A program made the translations under genes and the position numbers. From assembly GCF_030813505.1 (NCBI RefSeq), contig NZ_JAUSUE010000002.1: a DNA stretch of 64,000 bases. One strand, given 5' to 3'. Every line of letters starts with the position of its first letter. Within the stretch, counting starts at the first letter, position 1. This DNA is from Pectinatus haikarae (GTDB taxonomy: Bacteria; Bacillota; Negativicutes; Selenomonadales; Selenomonadaceae). The notes below the pieces were generated by a model, which saw only the letters and a list, made by a program, of their open reading frames with translations, had not been told where the DNA came from and ran no database searches. Shown piece after piece: positions 25,191-34,167 of this stretch.

Positions 25191-25301
25191 TTTACGAATA
25201 CCGACAAAATCCTTATAAATTATAGGTAAAATGATTTTTGGAAGAAGAAAATAAATTTTTGCAAAATAAACATAAAAAATATAAATAAATATATATAATT
25301 A

Positions 25302-25334
25302 AATTAATTGTGTAATTAATTGTGTAATTAATTA
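25302..25334. repeat. 12-bp tandem repeat with AATTAATT palindromes
   Basis: The unit AATTAATTGTGT occurs twice (25302-25313, 25314-25325) and is followed by a third AATTAATT. It lies in the 466-bp divergent gap between the receptor and msrAB. It is otherwise very AT-rich, and the repeat may be a regulator site. Confidence 0.6.
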
Positions 25335-25353
25335 TGTCTGAACTATAAAAATA

Positions 25354-25382
25354 TTGATGTTGACATAAGTAAATCTTATATT
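25354..25382 (+). promoter_or_regulatory. Candidate promoter for msrAB
   Basis: TTGATG (25354-25359), 17 bases, TATATT (25377-25382). It would leave a leader of about 170 nt containing a 9-bp hairpin (25466-25474 with 25485-25493). Confidence 0.5.
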
Positions 25383-25555
25383 AGGACTTATTTCACTTTT
25401 AATTTTGAGATTTTAGTGAAGGATATACGTGGATAGTAAAGAAATTAATTAAAAGGGATTATAAGAAACATACTGCATAAAGAAAGTGTGTTTATTCTCT
25501 TATTTATAGGTCAGTTTTTATTTTGCAATATAAAATCAAAAAAGAGGTGTCAGAT

Positions 25556-26557
25556 ATGGAGCTTTATAAAAAAGATACTGCTGCCGGCAAAGAAATATAT
25601 CTTGCAGGAGGATGCTTTTGGGGACTGCAGGCATATATGGATATGCTAAATGGAGTATTTTATACAAATGTCGGTTATGCAAACGGCGATACCATAAATC
25701 CAAGCTATGAAGAGGTATGTTCAGATAAGACAGGACATGCGGAAACAGTGCATGTAAAATACGATCACAATATTATTAACTTAAAGGATTTGCTGCTTTA
25801 TTTTTTTCGAGCCATTGATCCGACTTCCCGCGGACATCAGGGAAACGATTATGGCAGTCAGTACCGCAGCGGAATTTACTATATAGATACCGATGATGAA
25901 AAAGTCATAGAAGAAGCGGCAGCAAGTGTGCAAAAAAATTACACGGCTGAAATTGCAACAGAAATATTGCCGCTCAGGAGTTACTATGCCGCGGAAGAGT
26001 ATCATCAGAAATATCTTGAAAAAAATCCGAAGGGATACTGCCATATAGATCTCACCGCTTTAAAAAACGATCCTCTGGTAAAAGACGTCGGAAAGAGCCA
26101 TAATAATGCAGGGCAGAATTATTATGAAAAACCTTCTGACGAAAAATTGAAGCGGATGCTGACGCCGGAACAATATGCGGTCACACAGTCATGCGGAACA
26201 GAACCGCCGTTTAATAATGAATATTGGAACAGTCATAAAAAAGGCATATATGTGGATATCGTGACAGGCGAACCGTTGTTCAGCTCTGCTGATAAATATG
26301 ATTCGGGTACAGGCTGGCCAAGCTTTACCAGACCGATCGAGGAAAACGCTGTTGACGAACGTGCGGACAGAAGCCTTTCTGCGGAGCGAAGAGAGGTAAT
26401 CAGCCGGCAGGGCGGCAGCCATCTCGGACATGTGTTTGCTGATGGACCGCAGGAACACGGCGGTCTCAGATATTGCATGAACAGCGCTGCATTGAAATTT
26501 ATTCCTGTTGAAGAGATGCAGGGAAAAGGATATGGCAGATATATCAAAATGCTATGA
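25556..26557 (+). CDS. msrAB: Bifunctional peptide methionine sulfoxide reductase MsrA/MsrB
   Basis: The 333-residue fusion reduces both S- and R-methionine sulfoxide. The N-terminal MsrA domain (about 1-165) has the catalytic GGCFWGLQAYM. The C-terminal MsrB domain (about 190-330) has TGWPSFTRPI and the catalytic Cys in RYCMNSAALKF. The MsrB part lacks the two zinc-binding CxxC pairs. ATG 25556 follows AAGAGGTG; an in-frame TTG at 25523 has no site. No signal peptide is seen, so it should be cytoplasmic. It is transcribed alone, divergent from the receptor operon, and cbiK has its own promoter. Confidence 0.96.
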   Translation: MELYKKDTAAGKEIYLAGGCFWGLQAYMDMLNGVFYTNVGYANGDTINPSYEEVCSDKTGHAETVHVKYDHNIINLKDLLLYFFRAIDPTSRGHQGNDYGSQYRSGIYYIDTDDEKVIEEAAASVQKNYTAEIATEILPLRSYYAAEEYHQKYLEKNPKGYCHIDLTALKNDPLVKDVGKSHNNAGQNYYEKPSDEKLKRMLTPEQYAVTQSCGTEPPFNNEYWNSHKKGIYVDIVTGEPLFSSADKYDSGTGWPSFTRPIEENAVDERADRSLSAERREVISRQGGSHLGHVFADGPQEHGGLRYCMNSAALKFIPVEEMQGKGYGRYIKML

Positions 26558-26565
26558 GCATCTGT

Positions 26566-26594
26566 TTGACACGATTTTTTTTTAATGATATCAT
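26566..26594 (+). promoter_or_regulatory. Promoter of the CbiK-like gene
   Basis: TTGACA (26566-26571), 17 bases, TATCAT (26589-26594). The -10 is part of the palindrome ATGATATCAT. Transcription would start near 26601, 26 nt before an AAGGAGG site. Confidence 0.75.
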
Positions 26595-26639
26595 ACATTT
26601 GCTTCAATAAGAAATAAATAGTTATCAAGGAGGAACATT

Positions 26640-27581
26640 ATTCTGGTTAAGGAAAAGATAACTGATACAGCATATCATGGCGGGACACAGGCGCGCAGGC
26701 AGTCCACTGAAATAGGCATTATGACGCATCAGACAAAGGCACTGCAGGAACTGCCCGATAAAGATGCAATATTGATAATAGCTTTTGGCACGACACAGGA
26801 ACAGGCCCGGAAGGCTGCAATTGAGAATATAGCAGCTAAAATAAGAGCCGCATATGATGGAGAAAAAATAGTTGTTGCGTTTACATCACATATTGTTATA
26901 CGCCGGATAAAAGAAAAGGAAGGAATTCTTTATGACACGCCGGAAGAGGCACTGGAAAAACTTTTAAAGGAAAGGTTTACCAGAGTCGCTGTCATAACAC
27001 TTGATATAATTCCCGGAATTGAATATGCATATAAGCAGAAGGTATTTGAGCTTTATAAAGAAAAATTTAAAAAGATAACGCTGGCAGTACCGCTTTTATA
27101 TTGGATGGGGCAGAAAGCGCATGCCGATGATGTTAAGAATGTTTTTCAGGAATTTTTTGCGGAGCAGAAAATTTATTCCAAGAATTTTGATGCTGTTCTG
27201 GTTTTTGCGCACGGAACACTGCACCCGGCAAATGCTTATTATTCTGTAATTCAGGACAGACTTGAACGACTGTGGAAAAATCACGCATATATATATACTG
27301 TGGATGGTTATCCTGATTTGGATGCGGTTATTCCCAAGCTGAAGGAAAAAGGGCATAAAAAAATCTTACTTATTCCGTTCATGATAGTGGCGGGGGAACA
27401 TGTTTGCCAGGATATGGCCGGTGAAAGCGGTAACTCGCACAAGGCAATTCTTGAAAAAGAAGGGTTTGAAGTAAAGACGCATCTTCATGGTTTGGGAGAA
27501 AGTGAAGCTATATGCAAATTCTTTCTGAAAAGAGCGGAAGAAGCATATAACGGACTGTCAGTCCCTGCAAAATTTTTATAA
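26640..27581 (+). CDS. cbiK: Sirohydrochlorin cobaltochelatase-like protein (CbiK family); apparent non-ATG start
   Basis: The class II chelatase core runs from AILIIAFGTTQEQARK to the end. Probable metal and substrate residues lie in DIIPGIEY (Glu), FAHGTLHPAN (His) and VAGEHVCQDMAG (His). The family inserts cobalt, or iron in some organisms, into sirohydrochlorin. The only early ATG (26721) has no ribosome site, whereas a full AAGGAGG (26627-26633) and a promoter lie further up. The frame is open there, with ATT at 26640 (6-nt spacing) and CTG at 26643 (9 nt). I give 26640, a 313-residue product. The 27 extra N-terminal residues show no signal peptide. If 26721 is correct the protein is 286 residues. 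Confidence 0.82.
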   Translation: MLVKEKITDTAYHGGTQARRQSTEIGIMTHQTKALQELPDKDAILIIAFGTTQEQARKAAIENIAAKIRAAYDGEKIVVAFTSHIVIRRIKEKEGILYDTPEEALEKLLKERFTRVAVITLDIIPGIEYAYKQKVFELYKEKFKKITLAVPLLYWMGQKAHADDVKNVFQEFFAEQKIYSKNFDAVLVFAHGTLHPANAYYSVIQDRLERLWKNHAYIYTVDGYPDLDAVIPKLKEKGHKKILLIPFMIVAGEHVCQDMAGESGNSHKAILEKEGFEVKTHLHGLGESEAICKFFLKRAEEAYNGLSVPAKFL

Positions 27582-27591
27582 AGGAGCCATC

Positions 27592-28194
27592 ATGGAAGAG
27601 AATAGAATGCATGCCATTTTAATTGAACCGGAAAAAGAACCGGAAATACTGCTTTTGCCGACAGAAGGACTGAAACATGAGGAAGCAATACGGGATGTAC
27701 TTGAAGGAAACTATGGGGCGGTAGAATTTTTTAAGATACAGGAAGGAATATCTTTATTCATTCTGATAAACGATCTCAGTATAGTGCTTGGGATGAAACC
27801 TAACCGTCGTTTCCCTTCACCTGATGAAAAGCATATTATATTTGGCAAAGCCATATTCATAGCAGCCTATAACGGTGAAAGCGCAGATACAGAAGGAACA
27901 TTAGACATGCCTGAGAAAATGTGCAGGATTTTCATAGAGCAGATCAAACAAAATTTCAGTGCATGTGATGGTTCGGAAAAGCCTGATGATGAAGATAAAA
28001 TTTATTATGATAATAAGGGCCAGGAAAATGAAAGAGCCTTTTACTGGCAGGAAATAAAAAAACCGGTTCATCCGGGGCGCAGTATTGCTGCCGGAAGGGT
28101 TAATTTTTACGGACAGGAAGATCATGAGATTATGGAAATAAATGGTCGCTTCTTTAAGAAGGTTACAGCCGGTGTTAAAGCAAAAAAGAATTAA
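27592..28194 (+). CDS. DUF3846-containing hypothetical protein
   Basis: The 200-residue protein starts at ATG 27592 behind AAAGGAG, 10 bp after cbiK. Its first half resembles DUF3846 proteins (HAILIEPEKEPEILLLP, then GMKPNRRFPSPDEKHIIFGKAIF). The second half is charged and has no recognised domain. DUF3846 proteins have no established biochemical role and are often on mobile elements. Here the gene sits in an apparent chromosomal operon with cbiK. No function is proposed. Confidence 0.7.
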   Translation: MEENRMHAILIEPEKEPEILLLPTEGLKHEEAIRDVLEGNYGAVEFFKIQEGISLFILINDLSIVLGMKPNRRFPSPDEKHIIFGKAIFIAAYNGESADTEGTLDMPEKMCRIFIEQIKQNFSACDGSEKPDDEDKIYYDNKGQENERAFYWQEIKKPVHPGRSIAAGRVNFYGQEDHEIMEINGRFFKKVTAGVKAKKN

Positions 28195-28269
28195 ATGTGT
28201 AAAATAAAAATCACGCAGACAATATTGATGTATCCATTATTATTGATAATAGATATGAATGGAGTCTTA

Positions 28270-28372
28270 ATTCAGACGGAGTTTTGATGCCGCCTGAATA
28301 GTAGTCGAAATTATCCAGGGAGTTAGCCGCTCTTTACTCATCGCTTGCAGAAGGGGGAGTATTAGAGCGGGT
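28270..28372 (+). promoter_or_regulatory. Structured leader upstream of the AEC permease gene
   Basis: Two hairpins are visible. The first pairs 28270-28279 with 28290-28299 (9 of 10 pairs). The second pairs 28327-28333 with 28364-28370 and, inside it, 28335-28339 with 28357-28361, with a 17-nt loop. It matches no riboswitch family that I can recognise. A T-rich stretch and AAGGG precede the ATG at 28409. Confidence 0.5.
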
Positions 28373-28408
28373 TAGTCATCGGATTAATCTTTTTAGAAGG
28401 GTCTTTAA

Positions 28409-29365
28409 ATGGAGCAGTCAAATGTTCGTATAATTTATATTTTTATTGATCTCATTCTTCCGCTTATGATTGGGTATCTGCTGCATGAAAAAAAGTGGAT
28501 GAGCATGGAAACCTGCAATATGCTTCTTAAAGTCAATATCAGGGCTGTCGCTACGGTCTTGGCACTTGGAAGTTTTTGGCTTATGGATATTGGTGCAGAT
28601 TTTTTGATTATACCGATATACGGTATCGTTGTTTGTCTTATTCCAGGATTTTTATCGTATCCATTGACTAGGTATATCAAAAATCCCCGTTCCGAAGGAG
28701 CTTTTCTGCTTACCGGTTATCTTTCCAATATTGGCACTCTTATTGGACTTTGCGGATTCGTGCTGTATGGCGAGATGGGGTTTGCTTATATACAGGCAGT
28801 TGCTATTTTTCAAAATGTGTTTACACTCCTGGTCTGCATCCCCATGGCCGGTTATTATCATCAGCTTTCCATATCCCGTTCAGCAAATATACATTTTCGG
28901 CCGCAATGGAGAGATATCCTTGTCAGCTGGAACCAATTGGCATTGATAGGAGTAATAATCGGTTTTTTTCTCTCGTTATTTCATGTGCCGCGTCCGGATA
29001 TCTTTTCTCCTGTTTTCGATTCACTGGTTCATATAGGCGCATGGATCGGTATGCTGCCAATCGGTTTTCTTATTAAGTTTTCCTCACTGAAAATTTATTT
29101 AAGGGAAGCGATTATGATGCTGCCGATAAAATTTATAATTTTACCTTTTATGGCATATTTAGTTTTTTTCTGGATCAGCGATAATAAAATGTTTGTAAAT
29201 ACAATGACATTGATCAGTGCCGCACCTGCTGCAATAAATTCAATTGCTATAAGTCAGCTTTATAAATTGAATACGAATATATCGACTGCTATATTCATGG
29301 TTACTACGGCGATTTTTTTTGTTGTCGTTTTTCCGGTTTTTTATCTATTTGTTTATAATGGTTGA
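28409..29365 (+). CDS. AEC (auxin efflux carrier)-family permease
   Basis: The 318-residue protein has about ten membrane segments in two halves, the layout of the AEC/MleP family. Visible blocks are LILPLMIGYLLHEK at the N terminus, a helix-breaking GYLSNIGTLIGLCGF, then ISAAPAAINSIAISQLYKL in the second half. Characterised members export or import organic acids such as malate, so a small-anion substrate is plausible, but none can be assigned. A structured leader precedes it, and a bidirectional terminator follows. It is probably a single-gene unit. Confidence 0.75.
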   Translation: MEQSNVRIIYIFIDLILPLMIGYLLHEKKWMSMETCNMLLKVNIRAVATVLALGSFWLMDIGADFLIIPIYGIVVCLIPGFLSYPLTRYIKNPRSEGAFLLTGYLSNIGTLIGLCGFVLYGEMGFAYIQAVAIFQNVFTLLVCIPMAGYYHQLSISRSANIHFRPQWRDILVSWNQLALIGVIIGFFLSLFHVPRPDIFSPVFDSLVHIGAWIGMLPIGFLIKFSSLKIYLREAIMMLPIKFIILPFMAYLVFFWISDNKMFVNTMTLISAAPAAINSIAISQLYKLNTNISTAIFMVTTAIFFVVVFPVFYLFVYNG

Positions 29366-29380
29366 TCATAAGGCAATAAA

Positions 29381-29418
29381 AAAACAGATACCGCATTAAA
29401 AATGCGGCATCTGTTTTT
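29381..29418. terminator. Bidirectional terminator between the AEC permease and feo genes
   Basis: A 17-bp stem (29381-29397 with 29401-29417, one G-U pair, loop AAA) has T runs on both strands. Confidence 0.9.
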
Positions 29419-29420
29419 TC

Positions 29421-29609
29421 TCAAACTGTTTTATGATCGGCTTTTTCCTCATGGCAGCTGCAACAACCGCACGAAGATGATTTTCCTTCACTGCAGCAGG
29501 AACTTTCTCCCTTGAAAAAATTACGGTATATATGGTAGAGTCCGTACAGAAAAGCCGCCAGCAGTAAAGCTGATATAACATACGTTGATATTGTTCCTGT
29601 GAGTGTCAT
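29421..29609 (-). CDS. FeoB-associated Cys-rich membrane protein
   Basis: The 62-residue protein starts at the ATG read from 29609, with AGGAGG at suitable distance. It has one N-terminal membrane helix (ISALLLAAFLYGLYHIY) and a cytosolic tail rich in Cys and His (ESSCCSEGKSSSCGCCSCHE). This is the pattern of the small FeoB-associated Cys-rich membrane family found behind feoB in many firmicutes. It may bind ferrous iron or take the place of FeoC (inference). It lies 18 bp after feoB. Confidence 0.85.
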   Translation of the reverse strand: MTLTGTISTYVISALLLAAFLYGLYHIYRNFFKGESSCCSEGKSSSCGCCSCHEEKADHKTV

Positions 29610-29627
29610 TGTCAAATCCTCCTGTAA

Positions 29628-31526
29628 TTAATCAAATCCCAATAATTTTCCGCCCTGGTAAACCAGAAGCGAGACTATCCAGGCGGCCGCAAAAGTATAA
29701 AGAGCCGCAAAGGCAACCCATTTCCATTTACCGGTTTCTTTTTTTATAGTTCCTAGTGCCGTGACACAAGGTGTATAAAGCTGGGAAAATATCATGAAGC
29801 TTAATGCAGAAAGTGCAGTAAATGCTCCGCCCATGCTGCCTATAAGCTGTGATGCTGTTTCTGCGGCATCAGATGCTTCGGTTGAAACACCGCTTACTCC
29901 GTAAATAATACCCATTGTCGAAACAACAGATTCCTTTGCCAAAATACCCGTAACGATTGCGGCACCACTTTCCCAGCTGGAAAAACCGTGAAGAGTAAAT
30001 AAGGCAGACATTGCGGAGCCGACTGATGCCAATAAGCTTTGATCCATGTCTTCTGTGGGGCCGCTCAAATTGTAATTGCTCAAAAACCAAATGAGTATAG
30101 ACATTGAAAATATAATAGTTCCAGCTTTTATCAGATACCCCTTGCCCTTGTCCCAAGTTTCCAGAAGCACGGTTTTCATATCTGGCATGCGATATGGAGG
30201 CAATTCCAGAAAGAAACTGGAACGTTCGTTTTTAAAAGTTGTAAAACTCAATACTTTTGCCATGACGATAGCCATGACAAGTCCGGCGATATACATGGAG
30301 AATACCACATTCACGGCATTATCGGGAAAAAACATTGCAGCGAACAAAGCCATAATGGGGAGTTTTGCACTGCAAGTTAAAAATGGTGTAATAAGGATTG
30401 ATATCAGTCTGTCTTTTTCCGAATCGAGTGCACGTGCGCCCATAATAGCAGGAACACCACAGCCAAAACCCATGACTAAAGGCATTATGCCCTTGCCTGT
30501 AAGTCCTGCCCGCCGCATAATCGGATCCATGACAAAAGCGATACGTGCCATATAGCCAGTGCCGTCAAGAAAACTCAGACAGAAAAACAGTGTGAAAATA
30601 AGCGGTACAAAGGCAATTACGGAACCCATACCATTAATTATCCCATCGGATATCAGTGAATCAAGCCACGGGGCGACCTGCAATGATTCCAAACCGCCGG
30701 CTACCCATGGAGAGAGTGTGTCACTGATAAAATCACCCAAGGCATCCTGCAGTGGTTTGCCCACCCAGGTGAAAGAAATGGAAAAGACCAGATAAAGTAT
30801 CACTAAGAGTAAAGGAAGCGCCAAAAAACCATTGGCAAGAATGCGGTCGAGATGTTCTGAAAAATTCTTTTTGGGATCATTTCTCACCAGAACATCAGCA
30901 GAGATCTTATCTATTAATTCATAGCGAAGAGAAATGATTTTTTCCTCTTTTAACTCGTCATTCAAATCACCGGTACGTACAGCTTCAACAGTTTTGATAT
31001 GATTTTCGATAAGTTCACTGTTTTTATAATTGTTCATTACTGTAGAAGTAAATATATCCAGTAACTTACGTGTACTTTTATTGCTCCTGCCCACTGTTTC
31101 CACTACCGGCATACCGAGAGCTTCTGAAAGCTTCTTGGAAGAAATTTTGAGACCATGTGCAGCCGCTTCGTCCATCATGTTAAGATCGATGAGAACCGGG
31201 ATGCGATGTTCCAAGAGTTGGAGCGTCAAAAAAAGATTGCGTTCTATATTTGAAGAATCGACCACATCTACCACGATATCGGGACCTTCATTAAGCAGAT
31301 AATCGATTACTATCTGTTCTTCCGGTGAGCGCGCATTTATACTATATGTCCCTGGCAGATCGACTATGGAAATTGCCCTGTTGTCGTGACTGACATATCC
31401 CATTTTTTTATCTACTGTAACTCCGGGCCAATTGCCTATTTTCTGACGTGCGCCCGTCAATTCATTGAATATTGTAGATTTGCCCGTGTTCGGATTTCCC
31501 GTTAAGGCTACAGATAATGTTGACAT
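29628..31526 (-). CDS. feoB: Ferrous iron transport protein FeoB
   Basis: The 632-residue protein has an N-terminal G domain: G1 GNPNTGKSTIFN, G3 DLPGTYS, G4 NMMDE. A helical GDI-like region follows, then a polytopic membrane domain with two Gate regions (MDPIMRRAGLTGKGIMPLVM; and ILAKESVVSTMGIIYG). It imports Fe2+ across the inner membrane. The length is at the short end of the family. It lies 79 bp after feoA and upstream of the Cys-rich partner. Iron control by Fur is expected from the box upstream of feoA. Confidence 0.97.
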   Translation of the reverse strand: MSTLSVALTGNPNTGKSTIFNELTGARQKIGNWPGVTVDKKMGYVSHDNRAISIVDLPGTYSINARSPEEQIVIDYLLNEGPDIVVDVVDSSNIERNLFLTLQLLEHRIPVLIDLNMMDEAAAHGLKISSKKLSEALGMPVVETVGRSNKSTRKLLDIFTSTVMNNYKNSELIENHIKTVEAVRTGDLNDELKEEKIISLRYELIDKISADVLVRNDPKKNFSEHLDRILANGFLALPLLLVILYLVFSISFTWVGKPLQDALGDFISDTLSPWVAGGLESLQVAPWLDSLISDGIINGMGSVIAFVPLIFTLFFCLSFLDGTGYMARIAFVMDPIMRRAGLTGKGIMPLVMGFGCGVPAIMGARALDSEKDRLISILITPFLTCSAKLPIMALFAAMFFPDNAVNVVFSMYIAGLVMAIVMAKVLSFTTFKNERSSFFLELPPYRMPDMKTVLLETWDKGKGYLIKAGTIIFSMSILIWFLSNYNLSGPTEDMDQSLLASVGSAMSALFTLHGFSSWESGAAIVTGILAKESVVSTMGIIYGVSGVSTEASDAAETASQLIGSMGGAFTALSALSFMIFSQLYTPCVTALGTIKKETGKWKWVAFAALYTFAAAWIVSLLVYQGGKLLGFD

Positions 31527-31605
31527 CTAATTCCTCCATATAATCAAACTGTTTTCTCTGATTAATATTGCACTCCACTATATAAATGCAAAAGCACACA
31601 GAAAA

Positions 31606-31860
31606 TCATGCTGTGGGTGATACCACAATTTTTTCGGCGTCATTAAGACGCAAGGCCAGATTATAAGACCGTACGCTGATTGCCATAGGGTCGCCTAACG
31701 GAGCGCTTCGCAGCACTTTTATAATCGTTCCGGGAACTAATCCCATACTCATAAGCCGTTCTTTCAGAGGCGATGTTTCCAGATATTCTACTTTCACACT
31801 GCTACCAGCGTGAACACGATTCAGAGTCATCTTATCCTGCCCAACAACAACTGCCATCAT
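31606..31860 (-). CDS. feoA: Ferrous iron transport protein FeoA
   Basis: The 84-residue SH3-like protein carries the FeoA pattern: a turn GSSVKVEYLETSPLKERLMS, MGLVPGTIIKVLRSAPLGDP, and AISVRSYNLALRLNDA, each typical of the family. It interacts with FeoB in the cytoplasm. The first Met chosen is read from 31860 (GGGAG upstream, good spacing); the Met four codons earlier overlaps that site. It is the first gene of the feoA-feoB-Cys-rich operon, with a Fur-box promoter about 120 bp upstream. Confidence 0.94.
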   Translation of the reverse strand: MMAVVVGQDKMTLNRVHAGSSVKVEYLETSPLKERLMSMGLVPGTIIKVLRSAPLGDPMAISVRSYNLALRLNDAEKIVVSPTA

Positions 31861-31978
31861 TATCACTCCCATTAATGTTGAATTAGCACTTGAGGAACAC
31901 TGAATCTGTCAAAACAACCGTGTCGGTTATTATTAGATTGGTATTCCCTGAAATAATACATATATTGGCTATATCAAT

Positions 31979-32007
31979 ATAATACAGATAATGATAATGG
32001 TTGTCAA
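31979..32007 (-). promoter_or_regulatory. Promoter of the feo operon with Fur box in the spacer
   Basis: On the minus strand TTGACA (32007-32002), 17 bases, TATTAT (31984-31979). Read on the plus strand, 31987-32005 begins GATAATGATAAT and matches the 19-bp Fur consensus at 16 positions, filling the spacer. Iron-loaded Fur would block polymerase. Confidence 0.88.
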
Positions 32008-32076
32008 CGTCAATATTAAAAAGTATAGATATCCCTCTGTATTCGACAAAAATGTTTAAAATAGATGATCAAATTA

Positions 32077-34038
32077 TCATATGTACTGCTGAAGAAATGT
32101 TTTTGATGTATTTATATTTTTTTTCTCTTTTGGCAAGGGTAAAAGTTCTATGCTATGATCGGTTTTGTTAAAATTTATTATATTTATTTCCGATAATACC
32201 TGCAGACAATATTCTATTTCTTCTGCAGTAATGGCTTTTGCCGAAAAATGAGTGTAAGCTTTTCTGATAGTATCAGTGTCCAGCCTTGCTGTTTTTCCCG
32301 CAGATAACGTCTTTTTCAAGAAAATATAAAACAAGCCTATTTCATCATGAGAAGGATATTTTCGTTCATCCATTTTTATATCTTTTATGTTAAACTGAAT
32401 TTGCTCTTTGCCATTCCAAATGTTTATTTCGGGGTGAAAAACGAAGATCGCATTTTTATTTGCCAATTTGTCGGCAAACTCGCCGAATCCCCAGCCTAGA
32501 GCAGTATAGAGCCTATCTTTTACGGAAAATACAAATTTAAGATGTTCCCCATTTTTTCCTAGCCTTTTGGGATTTTTCGCCTGTACTCCGCCGCATAGGA
32601 AAAGGGGTGCGGGATTTCCAACACCAAACGGTTCCAGCTGTGCTATATCCGTAATAAGTTTTTTAGTCACCTCTTCCGGATGCAGAACTTCTGCTATTTC
32701 CAATAAAGGCTGTAAATTTTCTTCCGTCAAAAAGTCGTCGGCATATTGTGTGAATTTTTTTCGGAAAAGCTCTACTTTGGTTTTATTTATAGTCAGTCCG
32801 GCAGCCATTGCATGTCCGCCGAAGGCTTCAAGTACATCATCTGATGCGGACAAAGCATCACATATATTGAATCCTCTGATGCTTCTGCATGATCCCTTTC
32901 CTATGGCTTCTTCATTGAGACTGATCACTACGGTCGGACGATAGAATTCTTCTACTAAGCGTGATGCGACAATACCAATGATCCCTGGATGCCAATTTTG
33001 ACCGGCAGCTACTATAGCGGTTGTTTTATCATAATTATTGGCGTGTACTGTTTTTACCGCCTCGGCAAAAGTGCTTTCTACCAAACTTTGCCGAATTTTA
33101 TTTTCATCATCGAGATATTTGGCCAGCTCTGAGGCCTTTTCTCTATCTTCTGTCAAAAGCAGTTCTACACCGATACCGGCATGCTTAAGACGTCCCGCGG
33201 CATTGAGCCGCGGACCCAGTACGAAGCCTATATGCCCTGCCGTGATATTTTCTTTTTTCAATCCGCATAATTTTATTAATTCTATAAGACCGGTATTTTC
33301 TATGGCAGTTAAACCGGATTTGACTATTTTTCTGTTTTCATTTAAAAGAGGCACTATGTCCGCTACTGTTCCCAAAGCGACAATGTCCAGATATTTGGTG
33401 AATTCTTCGTTTTTTACATTCTGCCACAGAGCTTGGCAGAGCTTAAAGGCTACGCCCACTCCGGCAAGGTTTTCATCGGGATAGCAGCTGTCATCTCTTT
33501 TAGGATCTATGACAGCCACAGCTGCCGGCAGCTGTGGTCCCGGCAGATGATGATCGGTTACTATTACATCCATGTAATTTCCGGCATATTCCATTTCTTC
33601 CGTCGAACGGATACCGCAATCCACTGTTATAAGTAAATTTGTCTGTCCTATGAATTTGTCGATGGATTGTTTGTGTACTCCGTAGCCCTCACTTTGCCTG
33701 TCAGGTAAATAATATTCGACCAGAGCACCGAGCTCTTTTAAGGTTTTATACAGGACGGCGGTTGCTGTTATGCCGTCTACATCATAATCACCAAATATAG
33801 TTATAAGATCTTTTTTAAAGATAGCAGCTTTTATTCGTGCGACTGCCGCCTGCATATTAGGCAGCAAAAAGGGATCGTAAAAATTTTGCTCTTGGACATT
33901 TAAAAATGCCTGTGCATTTTGCAGTGTCCATCCTCTTTTTAGCAAAACCCCCGCGGCTGCCGGAGATATATTTAATTTTTCAGCCCAAAGACGTTGTCCG
34001 GCAGCGTCAGCAGGGGAAATGTTCCATTTTTTTTTCAT
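32077..34038 (-). CDS. recJ: Single-stranded-DNA-specific exonuclease RecJ
   Basis: The 653-residue protein has the DHH phosphoesterase motifs: GDYDVDGITATAVLY (motif I), LITVDCGI, the DHH block VTDHHLPGPQLP, and DPKRDDSCYP. The DHHA1 part (GGHAMAAGLTI) and the RecJ OB domain follow. A C-terminal extension of about 90 residues is common in firmicute RecJ. It degrades single-stranded DNA 5' to 3' in recombination and mismatch repair. It appears to be transcribed alone. No convincing promoter was identified in the AT-rich gap upstream (34039-34500). Confidence 0.96.
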   Translation of the reverse strand: MKKKWNISPADAAGQRLWAEKLNISPAAAGVLLKRGWTLQNAQAFLNVQEQNFYDPFLLPNMQAAVARIKAAIFKKDLITIFGDYDVDGITATAVLYKTLKELGALVEYYLPDRQSEGYGVHKQSIDKFIGQTNLLITVDCGIRSTEEMEYAGNYMDVIVTDHHLPGPQLPAAVAVIDPKRDDSCYPDENLAGVGVAFKLCQALWQNVKNEEFTKYLDIVALGTVADIVPLLNENRKIVKSGLTAIENTGLIELIKLCGLKKENITAGHIGFVLGPRLNAAGRLKHAGIGVELLLTEDREKASELAKYLDDENKIRQSLVESTFAEAVKTVHANNYDKTTAIVAAGQNWHPGIIGIVASRLVEEFYRPTVVISLNEEAIGKGSCRSIRGFNICDALSASDDVLEAFGGHAMAAGLTINKTKVELFRKKFTQYADDFLTEENLQPLLEIAEVLHPEEVTKKLITDIAQLEPFGVGNPAPLFLCGGVQAKNPKRLGKNGEHLKFVFSVKDRLYTALGWGFGEFADKLANKNAIFVFHPEINIWNGKEQIQFNIKDIKMDERKYPSHDEIGLFYIFLKKTLSAGKTARLDTDTIRKAYTHFSAKAITAEEIEYCLQVLSEINIINFNKTDHSIELLPLPKEKKNINTSKTFLQQYI

Positions 34039-34167
34039 AAAAGCTTTTCAGCGCTCCTCATCACTAGAATCTCCGATGGAAAATTTTATCCTCTGCGTTT
34101 AGCATATAGGATATTACAATAGTATAGCATAAAGTTTGTGTGGTAATTTTATTATTCTGAAGATTGC

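Noticed and set aside
28270..28372. Cobalamin, glycine, c-di-GMP or T-box identity for the AEC leader
   Set aside because: None of the diagnostic conserved strings of these families is present.
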